The translations under genes were made by a program, and so were the position numbers. Below the pieces are notes generated by a model. It saw only the letters and a list, made by a program, of their open reading frames with translations. It searched no databases and was not told the origin of the DNA. This document shows, one piece after another, positions 45,013 through 56,851 of a stretch of 64,000 bases of DNA; position 1 is the stretch's first letter, and each line of letters begins with the position of its first letter. Origin of the DNA: Synanceia verrucosa (taxonomy: Eukaryota > Chordata > Actinopteri > Perciformes > Synanceiidae); the NCBI GenBank assembly GCA_029721515.1, contig CM056550.1, forward strand, positions 21,093,619-21,157,618, read 5' to 3'.

Positions 45013-48000
45013 AATAATGAGCAAGGCATTTAGCGTGCAATAAGTATGTCTGTCTTGATTCCCACATACCATGCAGATAGTACACCATCTATCTAACTGT
45101 GATGTAAATGCATCTATGTATAAATGCTGTAGTTAATGACGTAGTTATATTTAAAGTGAGAGAGACCGGTTATGATGGATGCGTCTAACAAACAGCTGTT
45201 TTTTAACCAGAAGACCTGCGTTCAAGACCTGCATTTTATGAAGTTACACGTACGTAACGTTAGTTAGTAAAAAGACAATTGTCACGTTTAGTTTTGTTTT
45301 GAATGTTAGTGATGTTTTTTTCTGTAGTTGTGTTACATTGTTTTTCATGCATATTTTACTTACTCTGTTATATTTTGATGCTTTCCCTAAATGGCTTTAT
45401 TGTCTAAACCTAAGTTAGTAGTTTTCCAACTGTGGACGTTTGCGTGGCGTACAAATTACAAGCAAAAGGCTATAATGTGAATGCATGTCCGGTTTCCTGT
45501 GAGACTGGGTTGACCTCTTTTTTCTCCTTTCTTTTATCTTATGCTTTCCTTGCCTTTCTTGTCCTGTCCACTTTTATTCTTCCCTTTCTTTTATCTTCAT
45601 TACTTGCTTCTCCTTTGATTTCCTCCTTAATTTTCCTTTCCCTATACCCTCATCATCTTTGTATATCCTTCCCCTTTTTTCCTTTTCATTTCCTTAATAG
45701 TCTCCTCCTTCCTTTCCTCAGTCCTCTCATCCTTCTGTCCCCTTTTCCTCTTCTCTCCTTGTTTTTCCTCTTCTCTCCTCCCCTCCTTTCCTCCTCTCCT
45801 TACATTACATCCGACCCAGTGCGTCTGGTTTGATCTCTGCCTGATGGTGATCTCTCTCCTTGAGCGCTGACAGGCACGATGGGCTTCACATCCTCGGCAC
45901 GACGCCCGATGACTCAGTGAGCGATCACAAAGTGCGATGCTCCCTCCTCCATAAATGAACAACTTCAGATATATGGAGAGTGAAAACGAAACGAGTGCGA
46001 GCAGGTGGAGATATACGAGCCGAAGGAAAGGAAAGTGAATAAGAGCATATGCATACATACATGTGGGTGGTAGAGAGAGAAGGATTAAAGCCTAACCAGT
46101 AGAGACAAAGACACCAAATTACTTCAGTGTCTCTTTCAGTCAAGCAGATTTACTACAAGCTATGTAGACTCTACAGTCTTTTTTTGTTGCAGTATATAGT
46201 TTGCATAAATGCAGCAAAGCACATTGCCTGTACTATGATGGTTCAATCATAAAATACATCTTTTACTGGCCTTTCTTCCACTGCAAAGCTGACAATAACA
46301 CTCCATAAAAATATGAATAGATCTGCAAAACAATGCAACATCTGGCAATAAAATGTGTGCAAGAATACACTGGATAGATAATGCTTTGTAAAACATGCTG
46401 TGCTCTGATCAGATCTATTTGTTTTTGTTTTTTCATATTTCACTGGCTTAGGTGAATCTGATATGATTTAGCAAGCAGGTGGATGAGTGAGTTTGTGTGA
46501 CAGAAAGAGAAAGAGACGTTCAATGAGTCTGAATCACACGCCTGAAACTCACTCCAGAGAAATTGGTCTTGTCTCTAAAAGCAGGGATGCTATCTTCCCT
46601 GTCTTACACACATAATCTATCAGTGTTGTCAGAGGTGGTTGGTGCTGACTCAGATAAGGCGCAGCCACTTTATCATCTCCCTTAAAGTGCACTTTCATGT
46701 GCTCGGCTCTGATCCGACTCTGTGTAAGACATGACCTTCCACAAGCTGTGTACTTATCACCTCTCACTTTTGACATCAGTTTACATTATCAGACTGACTT
46801 TGTGATGTACTGTACTGTTACGATTTGTCTCGGATTCACATTTTCTTGTATGAGAAAGTTGGTTTGTCTTCCTTATAAAACTATAGAATGGTATGTACTG
46901 TGGGGTTTTTTTTGTTGTTTTTTTAAAGGTTTTGCACCCACATCTTAGAGAGAGTGGTGTTCTTTGCTCTTCTTTCAATAAAGCAGTGTTAATTCTGACA
47001 GTAAATCAAAGCTTAACCACCCAGTAGCACAGTATGTCAGGTCACATGACATCTTTTGTTTTGATTGGATTTCAAAAATATGCACCCCAGGTTAGTTTTT
47101 ATAGGATCACGTATCGATTCATCCCTTCGTAACATTTCATCTCGATTTTATTCGTTGACATCTGTGTCAATTGTTTTTGTGATAGCTGTCATCATCATAG
47201 ATTATTTTTTATTTAGTTATCGTCTCAGTTATCGTCAAGAAAAAACTGTAGTTGACGAACATTATAATGAACATTTTTCCTCACTGCATTGAACAGAGAC
47301 TCTCCAGTTGGTGTCATTACTCTTTGGAAGCAACAGTTTTCTCACAGTCTCACCAGGTCTCATGGTTCGCCATCTCAGGAAATGCCCTAGAAACTTTTAA
47401 GCCAACATTTTTGCTCCATCGAAAATGAAATAGTTTCCAAACGCACCGCCGTGTTGTCTGAAAGCTGAAGCTCCAGGATGGATTTTCGTGTGGCTTTGGA
47501 TCCCATGATTCTTACATGACCTTGTGCCTATTGATGATCGTCACATTGAAAGTGCAGAACAAATGAATTTACAGGACTGTTTAACACTTTCATGGGAGAA
47601 GCTGCAGGGTGAGAATGTAAGAGAAGGGTCAAAAGGATGGTTTCTGCAGCGCTGATATATGCAGGAACAGCAGTAATATGTCCTTGATCCACAGTTCGAC
47701 CCCCACTGTGAACTGAGTTGATGATGCGCAAGGAAATATTTCCTTCGCCACTGGTTGTGCTATATTTAAAGATCTTGATAGAAGAAGAAGCCCACCCGTC
47801 CTGAGGACGCGTGTCAAATGCATTGTATAACAGAAAATCAATGTTGAACCTGGAGGCCTGTGTGGCAGAGCAGGGCAGTCTCAGTCCTGTGTTTCACCAA
47901 CTAAACAACCAAAGTAATTTCCCTTGCCACTTATCGATTGATGCCTAAAAAACAACGCCTATCGAGAATAAGGATGAGTAAGACAGCGTCTCAGTGTGTG

Positions 48001-48336
48001 AGCTGACAGATGATGGCGGCGGTCCTGATGAAGGTCGCTCGCTGTGTCCCTGTACCCACTGGGTTGGAATCATCGTTCCAAATTTCTAATAGTTGCTGCT
48101 TCCTCGCTGATTTCCTCTGGGGTACAAACTGAAATGGACTTTGCTCAACTCATCATATGTTTTTGTTTACTTCTTATTTCCTCTTGCCGGTCTAACGGTT
48201 ATCCTTTGGAGCTCCTTACACCAAAGTTGTATGTTTTGCTCACTGTTGATCATTACTTGTCTGCACACCCACAATGCTGTTTTCATTCTTTCTTGATTTC
48301 TATCTTGCTACCCAGGTGATGCAAAAGCCTGGATCT
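45013..48336. other. Intergenic, no gene recognised
   Basis: A C/T-rich run of about 310 nt (45510-45815) produces a long artefact frame. The remainder shows no exon or repeat I recognise. Confidence 0.45.
45510..45815. repeat. Polypyrimidine tract
   Basis: Almost uninterrupted C/T sequence (TTCC, CTCC, TTTTC motifs) on the + strand. Confidence 0.85.
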
Positions 48337-48790
48337 TTAATTCTTTGAGTGCCATGGACGTATTTATAAGTCATTTAAAACCCAATGCTTGACTGCCTTT
48401 GACAAATATATATGTCAAAGTGTTTTTTGGGCAGTTGGCACAAGAGGGCACACTCACACAGCCTGTGAGTAATGTTGGGGCTTCTGGGAGATCGTCGGAG
48501 CATAAAGAGACACTATACGCCACCGAGATCAAAGCAGGAAGTGGAAACGATCGAGATCAGAGAGGTAAACAAACTGAATCTGGACAAAAAGTGGACTTTT
48601 TGGTGAAAGTGTCCTCTACTCTACCTCTGATAAAACAAGAATGAAACAAGGTATAACAAATATTTATTTAATGATGAAATAGAGAGTCTCTTCTTCCATT
48701 TGAGCTATTCAGTGTTTTCAGAGACATAGTACAAAATATTCTGTGGGTCTTGAAATATGACTCAAAATGGGCAAAAACACTGACAAGCAC
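48337..48790. mobile_element. TTAA-type miniature element, copy 6 (inverted)
   Basis: Reverse orientation. Starts TTAATTCTTTGAGTGCCA and keeps most of the interior, ending near 'caaaatgggcaaaaacactg', where the far end has been lost. Confidence 0.72.
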
Positions 48791-51700
48791 CATTAATATC
48801 ATCCGAACTAAAATCTTCCTCCCTCGTCTTTTCAGAGAGCCGAACCTCATTTTAGCAGAGCTCAAAGACTCAGAGAGGAGTGAAGATCTGGCTGATAATA
48901 AGGCTGCTCTTGGCTACTGGGTCAGGAGGGTGGGACTGGTTAATTAGACTGCTATGGTCTTGGCTTCTGTAGCCTGCGGTGTGTCAGTGTATGTGTCTTG
49001 TTGGCAGATTGGAGGATGTCTGTTCACACCCTGTGATGATATGGCGTGTGTGTGTGTGTGTGTGTGTTGCCTGGCTCCTTGGCTGTGCCGTCGGCAGCTC
49101 ATCGTGGGGTTTTTGTTAATTTGCTTAAGTAATCGTTGCCAAAACACCCCAGGAGCTGTCACCTTGGAAGGACAAGAGGCGAGGCGACAGAGTGTGCTTT
49201 ATAGTGTCGTTCACAGGACGTCAGCAGCTCGACACCCGCTAATAGCAGCTGCGGCTTTCATCTGATGACCTACAGAATCTTTTCAGGCAGAAATCAAGAT
49301 CCAAGGAGTTGGTTTATTTGATTCTCAGACGAGGAGGCGGCGAGCACTTGTTGTTGCTCTGTGTTTCTGGTTGCATCCTCAGACTGCTGATATATAGGCT
49401 CTGTACACTGTGGATGTGCCACACTGAAATTACATCCCCGAAAAACTTATTGAGAAAATGGTGCGCCCCAGGATTGGAGCCTCTGATCTAATAGAAACCG
49501 GTTGGAAGGAATAAAAAAATTAGACTGATCCATGTGAAGCTGCCTCCAAATTACACTTTTCCTACTAATTTGTGGTGAGAAACATAGGTGAGTGAAGGAG
49601 GTGCTACATATTTGTAAATTTTTTTCACTCAAAAATTCACTCATTTTATTTTATTTAACTGATAAAGATTTAAAACGATAAACCACAGCTATTATCAAAT
49701 AAGAAACAAACTTCCACTACTGTGCACTTTCTGCTCAGCATTTTTATTAGTTTTTATTATCCATCATCATCATTTCTTTAAGAGCAAGTAGAGGAACTTT
49801 TCTATAGTGGCTGGACTCCATCTGTATTGTTCCATCTTTTTGATTCCCTCGTTTCAGATTTGAATCGGAGGCTCGTTCTGGATCCGGGCTTCCTGAGTGG
49901 CCGAGTTCATTCCCTTCCCAGAGATGGGAGCGATTGTGGGAAGTGAGCCTGAAGATTGGCAAAGTAATTAACGTTCCTGCCGGCTGGCAGATTCAATCGT
50001 CGTGTCTTGGACTGGAGAAGAGGTTCAACACACACACTCAGAAACACACACCACAGATACTGAAATGCAAAGCTTAATTGCGCACTATAGCACAATAAAA
50101 TGTGTCCTCATATGCACAGACAGCTGTCACACTCTGCGTTGCTTTGATGATTTAGTTAATGTGATGGCGGAAGGCAAAACAACCAGAGCGACTGTCATTG
50201 GCGTCACATTTCGGCATGTATGTCAGTGAAATAGTAATGATGTTTGTTTGTTTTCCTCCCTTTTAATAAGGCTATTGTTGCAAATGAATTTCCAGTCAGG
50301 AAATGATCATTTTTTTCCTAGTTTTCCTCATCAACACAGACAAATAAATCTCTCTTTCCCTCTGTGCTTACTTCCTACCTGGTCTCCTGTCAGCTGACCT
50401 AATATCTTCCCTTATCTCCTCTCAAAGCCACCTCATCTCCTTCCCTCCTCCTCCTTTCTTATAACTTCTCTCCTCCTCTGATGATTCTCAGACATCTTCA
50501 ACATCTCTAGTTACCTCCTCCTGCTCACAAATACCCTCTACCATTGTCCCAAATATTTCTTTCCATTTCTTCCCATATCTTTTCTTCTTCTTATCTCCTC
50601 TTCTCCTTCCTCCCTCTTGTCAATGAGGGAAGGGCTGGCCAGCCTTTTTTGTCTCAAGGTGACTCAGAGCATCTGGAGCTGCTGCCGCGATATGTGAAGT
50701 AATTTATTCGCAGACGGGAGGTGTGAGGAAACCGGACTCTGGTCCTTTGTGGCTCTGGTTGTGGTCAAGGTTGTTGTTTAGACACACATGAACATGATCT
50801 GGGTGCTTAAAATCAACAGGACAGCCAATTTGTTTCATTTTCTCATTTAAAAAGAGCACAGACACAAGTCGGATAAAAGTGAGCGGAATATCCCTGGTGG
50901 CAAATTACGAAGTGATGCATGTCTGTGTGTGCACATAAGTGAATAAATGAATAATTTTTTAGCTTTATGGTGGTCCTTATAGACTCATGCATCCCCCATG
51001 ATATGAATATTAAATCCCTGCGCTGGTGAGGGTGCCTAATTGTTCTTCATCTCTGCCTTCACTTCCCTCCTCTACTTCATCTTGTGTGTGATGTCTGCAG
51101 CCTGTCCCAGGTGCTGCATTGATGTTTTCATATGCACGACTCACATCTTTCATCATTTGGCAAGACAGGCTCTCCATCAATCCTGATGCAACCACTACAC
51201 ACATGTGGCCCACACACATTATGATCCATCCAGGCATGCAGCATAATCACTGTTTGTTATCAAAGCACTCAACAAAAACTGAAATAATAAATATGGTTCT
51301 TGATGAGACTTAAACTACCGGTTGCTTTTTCACAAGCAGCACTACCTGGTTTTCATTGTACATGTTATTAAAATAAAAATAACAATAATAAAATGAATAT
51401 GGAGCTTCATTTGAAAATTTCAGTAGAAACTTTGAATGTTATATTTGGTTCAGTCCGACTGATTTGGTTGGAGCCACTTTGTTTTTTTTCCCATTTATAG
51501 AGCCAGGTTGTCCACAAACACCAGGTTATTTCCTGAAACAACAACAACAAAAAAAATCAACATTACAATAAAAAAAGTGGTATTTTTTGTTCCTGCTAGG
51601 GGGCGCTACTTTGCATTAACAAAAGACCTCTGTCAAGGTCTTCCTGGTCCCATTCCCCATCATCCCAGAAAATTTTAGATATTTTGAAAACAATATGACA

Positions 51701-52992
51701 GAATTAGAACAGTTTTTTTGTTCTGGAAATTTCATTGTTTTTCAGCACCCCCTAGCGGTGTCGCCACTCCAGAAATAACTTTCTTTTTTGGGGGCACATT
51801 AGTTTTTACTGCATTGGCATTGAGATTTTTCAGATCATGTGTACAAAATCACTCGGAAAAAAATTGTAGCTCCTGTGTGCTTTAGATAAGAACGCAAAAT
51901 CAAAGGTCTCAATGAATACTATGCACGTACAAAATTTCACACTCCTCCGAAAAACTCGCCGACTATGATAATCTGAAGGGGGCACTACCAAGCATCTGTT
52001 TTGGCCTTTTTTGCAACCATTAAAATTGAAAAATGCAAATTCTCGCCGGACATGACCTGCCTGCAAAATTTGAAACGACAAATTTTGAGCATGTTTGTTT
52101 CATGTTGATTTATTTTGTTAGAGAGTTATACCAAACCTGAAATAAAGAGTTATTTCTTCAAGTTTCCATTGCCTGCAGTCATTCATGGTCATCTACTCGC
52201 AAATTCAGCGCTTATAAGTTAAGCTGTAAATGCTGATCCTCCATGTTTTCTTCCATACGACCCCACTGTTCTTTTGAAGAACAAGAAATACAAAAATAAA
52301 CATATCTGAGCAATAAATTCAAGCTGAGCACTAATGCTAGCACTGTGGCCTAAAAACAGAAAATGTCAATAACGGTGACCCGTTTGACCTGATGAAAAAA
52401 CAGATTTGTAACGTAGCCCCTTCCATCCTTCCTTCTATCCATGTTGTCAGATATTTGTACAAAAAAAGATCAAAAATCCACCTGTACCAGCATAAATCCA
52501 GGCTTTACGCTGGGCCAACAAACATGTCTTAATTACAGAGGCAAGCTGAGCCCCTTTCTGCTTTTTGGGGATGAAAAGAAGTCCAATTACCTTGAACTGA
52601 AAAACATGGGATCAGTAGCAGCGCAGAGGATTAAATCAATATTATGGCCAATCTGAGCCAATGCTCCAGTAACAAAGCACAGAGTAATGGAAAAATCAAA
52701 GCGCTCAACGTTTGGACTCCCACACATTACTCATGTGGCCTCCTGAATGGAGTCTTATCTCGTCATGACAACACCATAGAGAGAGAGAGAGAGAGAGAGA
52801 GTAATTGCCATGGCAACTGGTCACCTTGAAACAGAGAAACTTATCATTACCTAAAATTGTTTCAGGTGACCGTTCACCTAAGTTCAAAGACATGCCAGTT
52901 CACCAAAACCTGTTGGTTTTGTTTGTTAGCTGCTAGTTAGCTGAGCTTAGCTTGGAAGCAAGAGGAAACAGCTAGCCTGGCTACGTCCAAAT
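48791..52992. other. Intergenic, no gene recognised
   Basis: Holds (GT)n at 49046-49068, a C/T-rich region at 50340-50610, (GA)n at 52780-52801, and a stretch at 51590-51960 with paired 'tagggggcgctac' and 'caccccctagcggtg' motifs that looks like an unknown dispersed repeat. No exon is supported. Confidence 0.45.
51590..51760. repeat. Unclassified repeat with inverted 'ctagggggcgc' ends
   Basis: 'gctagggggcgctac' at 51595 is the near reverse complement of 'gcaccccctagcggtg' at 51745, suggesting a ~165-bp miniature element. Only one copy is seen here. Confidence 0.4.
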
Positions 52993-53312
52993 TAGGGCTG
53001 TCGAAATTTGCGTGGTGGTAAATACTTATGAAATGTGTCACCAGTGATGTGCTGGCAGGTCATGAAGCAGAACATGAGTGAAAAAAATTAAGGAAACTAA
53101 CATCACAGTCATACCTAATGATTCAATATGCTGATAAAAATAGATTAACCATCTTTTTTGAATCTGTCCAGTCTATCTGTCTAATCTAGGGCTATCAAAA
53201 TTAGCATGTCTCTGGCAACTCAATTTCAGCGGTTTGTCCAAGTAGAGTTACCGTGTACATTCATACATTAACACAGATTAATCGCGTTAACGCGTTAATT
53301 TCGACAGTCCTA
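52993..53312. mobile_element. hAT-like miniature element
   Basis: Inverted ends TAGGGCTGTCGAAATT and AATTTCGACAGTCCTA. Flanks are GTCCAAAT and GGCCAAAT, an 8-bp duplication with one mismatch. The right half carries 'gattaatcgcgttaacgcg', common in fish hAT elements. Confidence 0.8.
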
Positions 53313-55312
53313 GGCCAAATAGAATAAAATGCATCAACCAGCACCTCCGAAGTGTGAGTTTTTGCACATTTTGAGTATTTCTTGTTTGAGTATGTATATA
53401 ATTTTGTCAGGGGTACTTTCAGAACACAAATATTATGTATAGGAAAAAAAAAACAATTAATTTGCGATGTTCAGTATGTACAAACCAAGAGAGCGGAGCA
53501 TACCAGATGCACTCTTACCTTTCACATTAAAAGCCCTAGACATACACACTGCATAACTGAAAGAGAACTGTACAGTGGTTTGACCACAGTGAGTATAATG
53601 GATAGTTTTGATGCAAAATATTCCCAAACCGTTATTTCACAGTTGTGTCATTTATTCCTCAGTGTGTAGCTGCACAAAAACAGGAAGATTCTGCACTTGG
53701 CCAAGAAATAGTGCCACACATAACCACCCGCTAAAACACAACTTATCATTTTTACACTTCAAGTTTTGTATGGAATAAACAAACAAAGCAAAGTGTTAAT
53801 TAATGAGATTTAGAGAAAAGCTATGCTAAGCTAACTGGCTGACAAGCTGGCTGTAGCTTCACGGCTGCCCTAAACTATTGTTTTCAGAGTAGCATTTCTC
53901 CATTAAAATACCATTTCTCTCTCTAAAGTAGGTGTAGACAGAAAGATAAATGGTCTAAAAAGAAGAGGCACACTTGCATGTTCATCCAAAAGGCTCTTTA
54001 ATTGGACTAAGTGATTAATTACAGGGTGAGGGAGCCAAGTAATATAGATACTAGAATAGCTTTCAATTACCTCATTTAAATTTGATCATTTAACAGTTAG
54101 AGGGGAATGGGGGAAAAACAAGGTCGATGGGGGAATATAAAAGAGTGGGAATGAGAAAGTGACGAAAATCTTAATATAGGCCAACCGATAGATTTAATAC
54201 AGTAATAACAAATATTTAAGTAAATCGGCAACAGCTTTACAAAAAGAAAAATGTGCTATCGGTGTGATTAGAAAATTTTAAAAGTGACTTTAAATTCCTA
54301 TCATATGTAGAATACATGAATATGACACTAACCAGTCTCAAATAACACATTATCTCTATATCGATATAGTACTTAGATGCAGAATTTATTAATTGTGAGG
54401 CCCTGTGTGGTGTTGTGCTGTACTGCAGCCTCATACTGAGACCCAGTGAGGAACAAGAATCCATGTTTAAGACACCTAGTGCTGGTCAGTGCTGTCCCAA
54501 TACGTTCATCATTTTACAGATTGTGTTCATATGGACTGCTTTCACAAAGTCTCTACTTTCTTTGACTCATCACTAAATGACGACTTGAAGGATTTAGCTC
54601 CAAAACATTATAAATCTCTAAAAGAAGTTACCTGAAATTTATTAACAGATGTCTCAAAATGATTATTTCATTTTAGAAAATTGGCTGCTCTTCTGTGTCT
54701 GTAATCAAAGTGTTTTAATATTGAATGTCTTATTTTGGAATTAAACCCTTCACGTGTTCATTGCAGCTGTTGACACAAATCTTGCTACAGTGGCTGCTTG
54801 TATTTGGTGGCTGTATTTAAAGAGACAAATCCTTTATTCCGCCAATATTCCTCCCCCCAGCTGTAAACAGTTCATCTACCGAGCGACACCTTAGACTGAA
54901 TCCCAACCATCCGCGATAACATATACACAACACACAGCATGAAAACTCTGGTTATAGTTTAACCATGCGCCAACACTGTGGACAATTGTAAATCTGAGTG
55001 CATGTTTAAGCACAGAAAACACACAAGCATCGTGGGGAAGCAGCAAGTTAAACCTATCGACCCGCAGCTTTCTTCACCTGTTTCGAGGATAAACTGGTAA
55101 CAGTACAGTCTTCTTATCTTGCTGTAGTATACATCAAAAAAGTCCAAAACATCTGTAAAAGTTACCGACCCAAACTTCTATTCTTTACTACAAAAAGTCA
55201 CAATTACTTCAAGTTATACCTTCCTCCTCTTAACCATGCCCACCTCTCCATCTTAAGAGACCTCTGTTACTCCACAGTTTCCAGCTTAAGAAAATCAGAT
55301 CAGATCTTTAAA
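53313..55312. other. 3' flank and 3' UTR of grin2c, no other gene seen
   Basis: AT-rich. On the - strand the first clear AATAAA downstream of the grin2c stop is at 54833-54838, so ~480 nt of this stretch is probably 3' UTR. No repeat copy or exon is evident in the rest. Confidence 0.45.
54833..54838 (-). promoter_or_regulatory. Candidate poly(A) signal for grin2c
   Basis: AATAAA on the - strand (TTTATT on +), ~475 nt after the grin2c stop codon. Confidence 0.4.
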
Positions 55313-56851
55313 TCAGACCTCAGACTCCAGACTGGACACCCGTCGCCAGGGACGAAGTACACAGGGGCTCCCCACAGGTTGGCCCCCAGCCCCCTGACCT
55401 GCCAGGGCCTCGGATCCAGTCTGGGATCCCTGATAGACCCCGTAGGCCCCATACACACTGTCTTGGTACAGCAGAGCCCGCTGGCCTCCGCATCTCCCGC
55501 CACCACAAGCCAACAGCTGGCACACTGGACTTGGATGGCTACCCGAGGCCTGGCTGTGGTGCTGCAGGTCTAGGGGGCCGTGGTAAAGGGGTAGTCCAGG
55601 GTATGAGTTCAGGTAGTGGGCGTACTGTCTGCTGAGCAAGCTCGTGGCTCTCCGTACCATCCCACGGCCCACTCCAGTCCCATGTCGCACCGCTTCTCCG
55701 TACGTAGGGAGGTGGGCTGAGTGCGAGTAGCGCAGCCTCTGGCCTTTACGCCCATTGGGCCTCCTCTGGTCCTCCCTTAAGTGGAGGTAGGACTGGTTCC
55801 GTGGGAGGCACAGGTTGTTTCGAAGGTGGGCGGGGTTGTGGGCCTTTGCAGGTGTGGTTGGCGTAAGTATGCATGGGAACAGATCTGGCAAGGTGGAGGG
55901 GGACTGGCTGGACAGGGATGACTGGGATTCGTCCAGCTGGTGCATCTGCTCGCTTCCCCAGGTTGCTTTCAGAAAAGAGGGACGGCGGTGCCGGCGTCTT
56001 CCTCTCAGCATCAGGTCCTCCGGGGGCCAGGAACCATAGTTCTCCACCCGAGGACACTTCACCTCGCCTGAGTAGATGCTGTCAACGCTGGCGGCGGAGA
56101 TATGGTTCTCTTGGAGGTGGTTGGCTTTGAGCTCGCTCAGATAAACCGGACTTTTGTCATTTTTTTCCTGGTCCCTGTGTTTTCTCCTCTCCAAATCACC
56201 ATCCTCACACTGGAAACTCTTGGACCTCCTTTTCCGTCGCGAGAAGCCCGCTTGGATGTGCTGGTTTTGAGGTGAGGAGACCGGATGAGAGGTGTAGATG
56301 TCTGGTAGTTGGAGATCGTTGTAAGGGATGAAGGACGAGTGGGGATGGGTGTCGACGTAGAGCCTCCCTGTGGTCTGGCAGTGGTGTGGGTGCTGATGAG
56401 GGAGTGGCTCACCCACGGCCAGGTGGGGGCTGCTGAGGCTCGAAACAGGAAGTGGCCGATCATACAGACAGGAAGTAGAGCGAGTTGGGAGAGTGTAGCG
56501 TAGCGGTGTGGGCCTGGACACACCTCTCTGCTGTTTGAGAGAGGTAACAGCAGTGAGAGGTGGAGTCAGGGGGCAGTGATTCTCCGTAATGTAAGCAAAT
56601 CCTCCGGGTACTGCCTCCGTGGCCACTTGTGGAATACGAACAGGCAAGCTGCCGCCATGGCGACTCAAGTGCTCTATGGTTTTGGTAGCGTTGTCCAGAG
56701 ACGTCTCAACATTGGCAGTGGAGACCAGGTCCTTGGCAGTGCGAAGCATCTTCAGCATGTTTGCTTGGGCGTAGTTGGAGGTCAGGTCAGGTTTGGCCAA
56801 ACCGGTTGAACGCCCAGGTTCCTCCACTCCGTTGAAGCAACTGTAAATACC
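55313..56851 (-). CDS. grin2c: grin2c terminal coding exon, cytoplasmic tail
   Basis: Acceptor 'tcacctctcag' (56852-56862 region, - strand) is followed by GGT ATT TAC, and the stop TGA is at 55313-55315. It encodes 512 residues. The membrane-proximal part is conserved with GluN2C, and the middle is poorly conserved and rich in Ser, Pro, His and Arg. A strongly basic run SRRKRRSKSF and a YGEAVRHG stretch stand out. The last residues RRVSSLESEV form a class I PDZ ligand used by PSD-95-type scaffolds. The tail is roughly 100 residues longer than I recall for mammals. Confidence 0.95.
   Translation of the reverse strand, partial: GIYSCFNGVEEPGRSTGLAKPDLTSNYAQANMLKMLRTAKDLVSTANVETSLDNATKTIEHLSRHGGSLPVRIPQVATEAVPGGFAYITENHCPLTPPLTAVTSLKQQRGVSRPTPLRYTLPTRSTSCLYDRPLPVSSLSSPHLAVGEPLPHQHPHHCQTTGRLYVDTHPHSSFIPYNDLQLPDIYTSHPVSSPQNQHIQAGFSRRKRRSKSFQCEDGDLERRKHRDQEKNDKSPVYLSELKANHLQENHISAASVDSIYSGEVKCPRVENYGSWPPEDLMLRGRRRHRRPSFLKATWGSEQMHQLDESQSSLSSQSPSTLPDLFPCILTPTTPAKAHNPAHLRNNLCLPRNQSYLHLREDQRRPNGRKGQRLRYSHSAHLPTYGEAVRHGTGVGRGMVRRATSLLSRQYAHYLNSYPGLPLYHGPLDLQHHSQASGSHPSPVCQLLACGGGRCGGQRALLYQDSVYGAYGVYQGSQTGSEALAGQGAGGQPVGSPCVLRPWRRVSSLESEV

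Noticed and set aside
45432..45833. 133-codon open frame on the + strand
   Set aside because: Low-complexity Phe/Leu/Ser/Pro product of a C/T-rich tract, with no splice support.
55379..56523. Additional frames on both strands over the grin2c tail exon
   Set aside because: They are out-of-frame shadows of the GC-rich terminal exon. The grin2c frame is the one with homology and splice sites.
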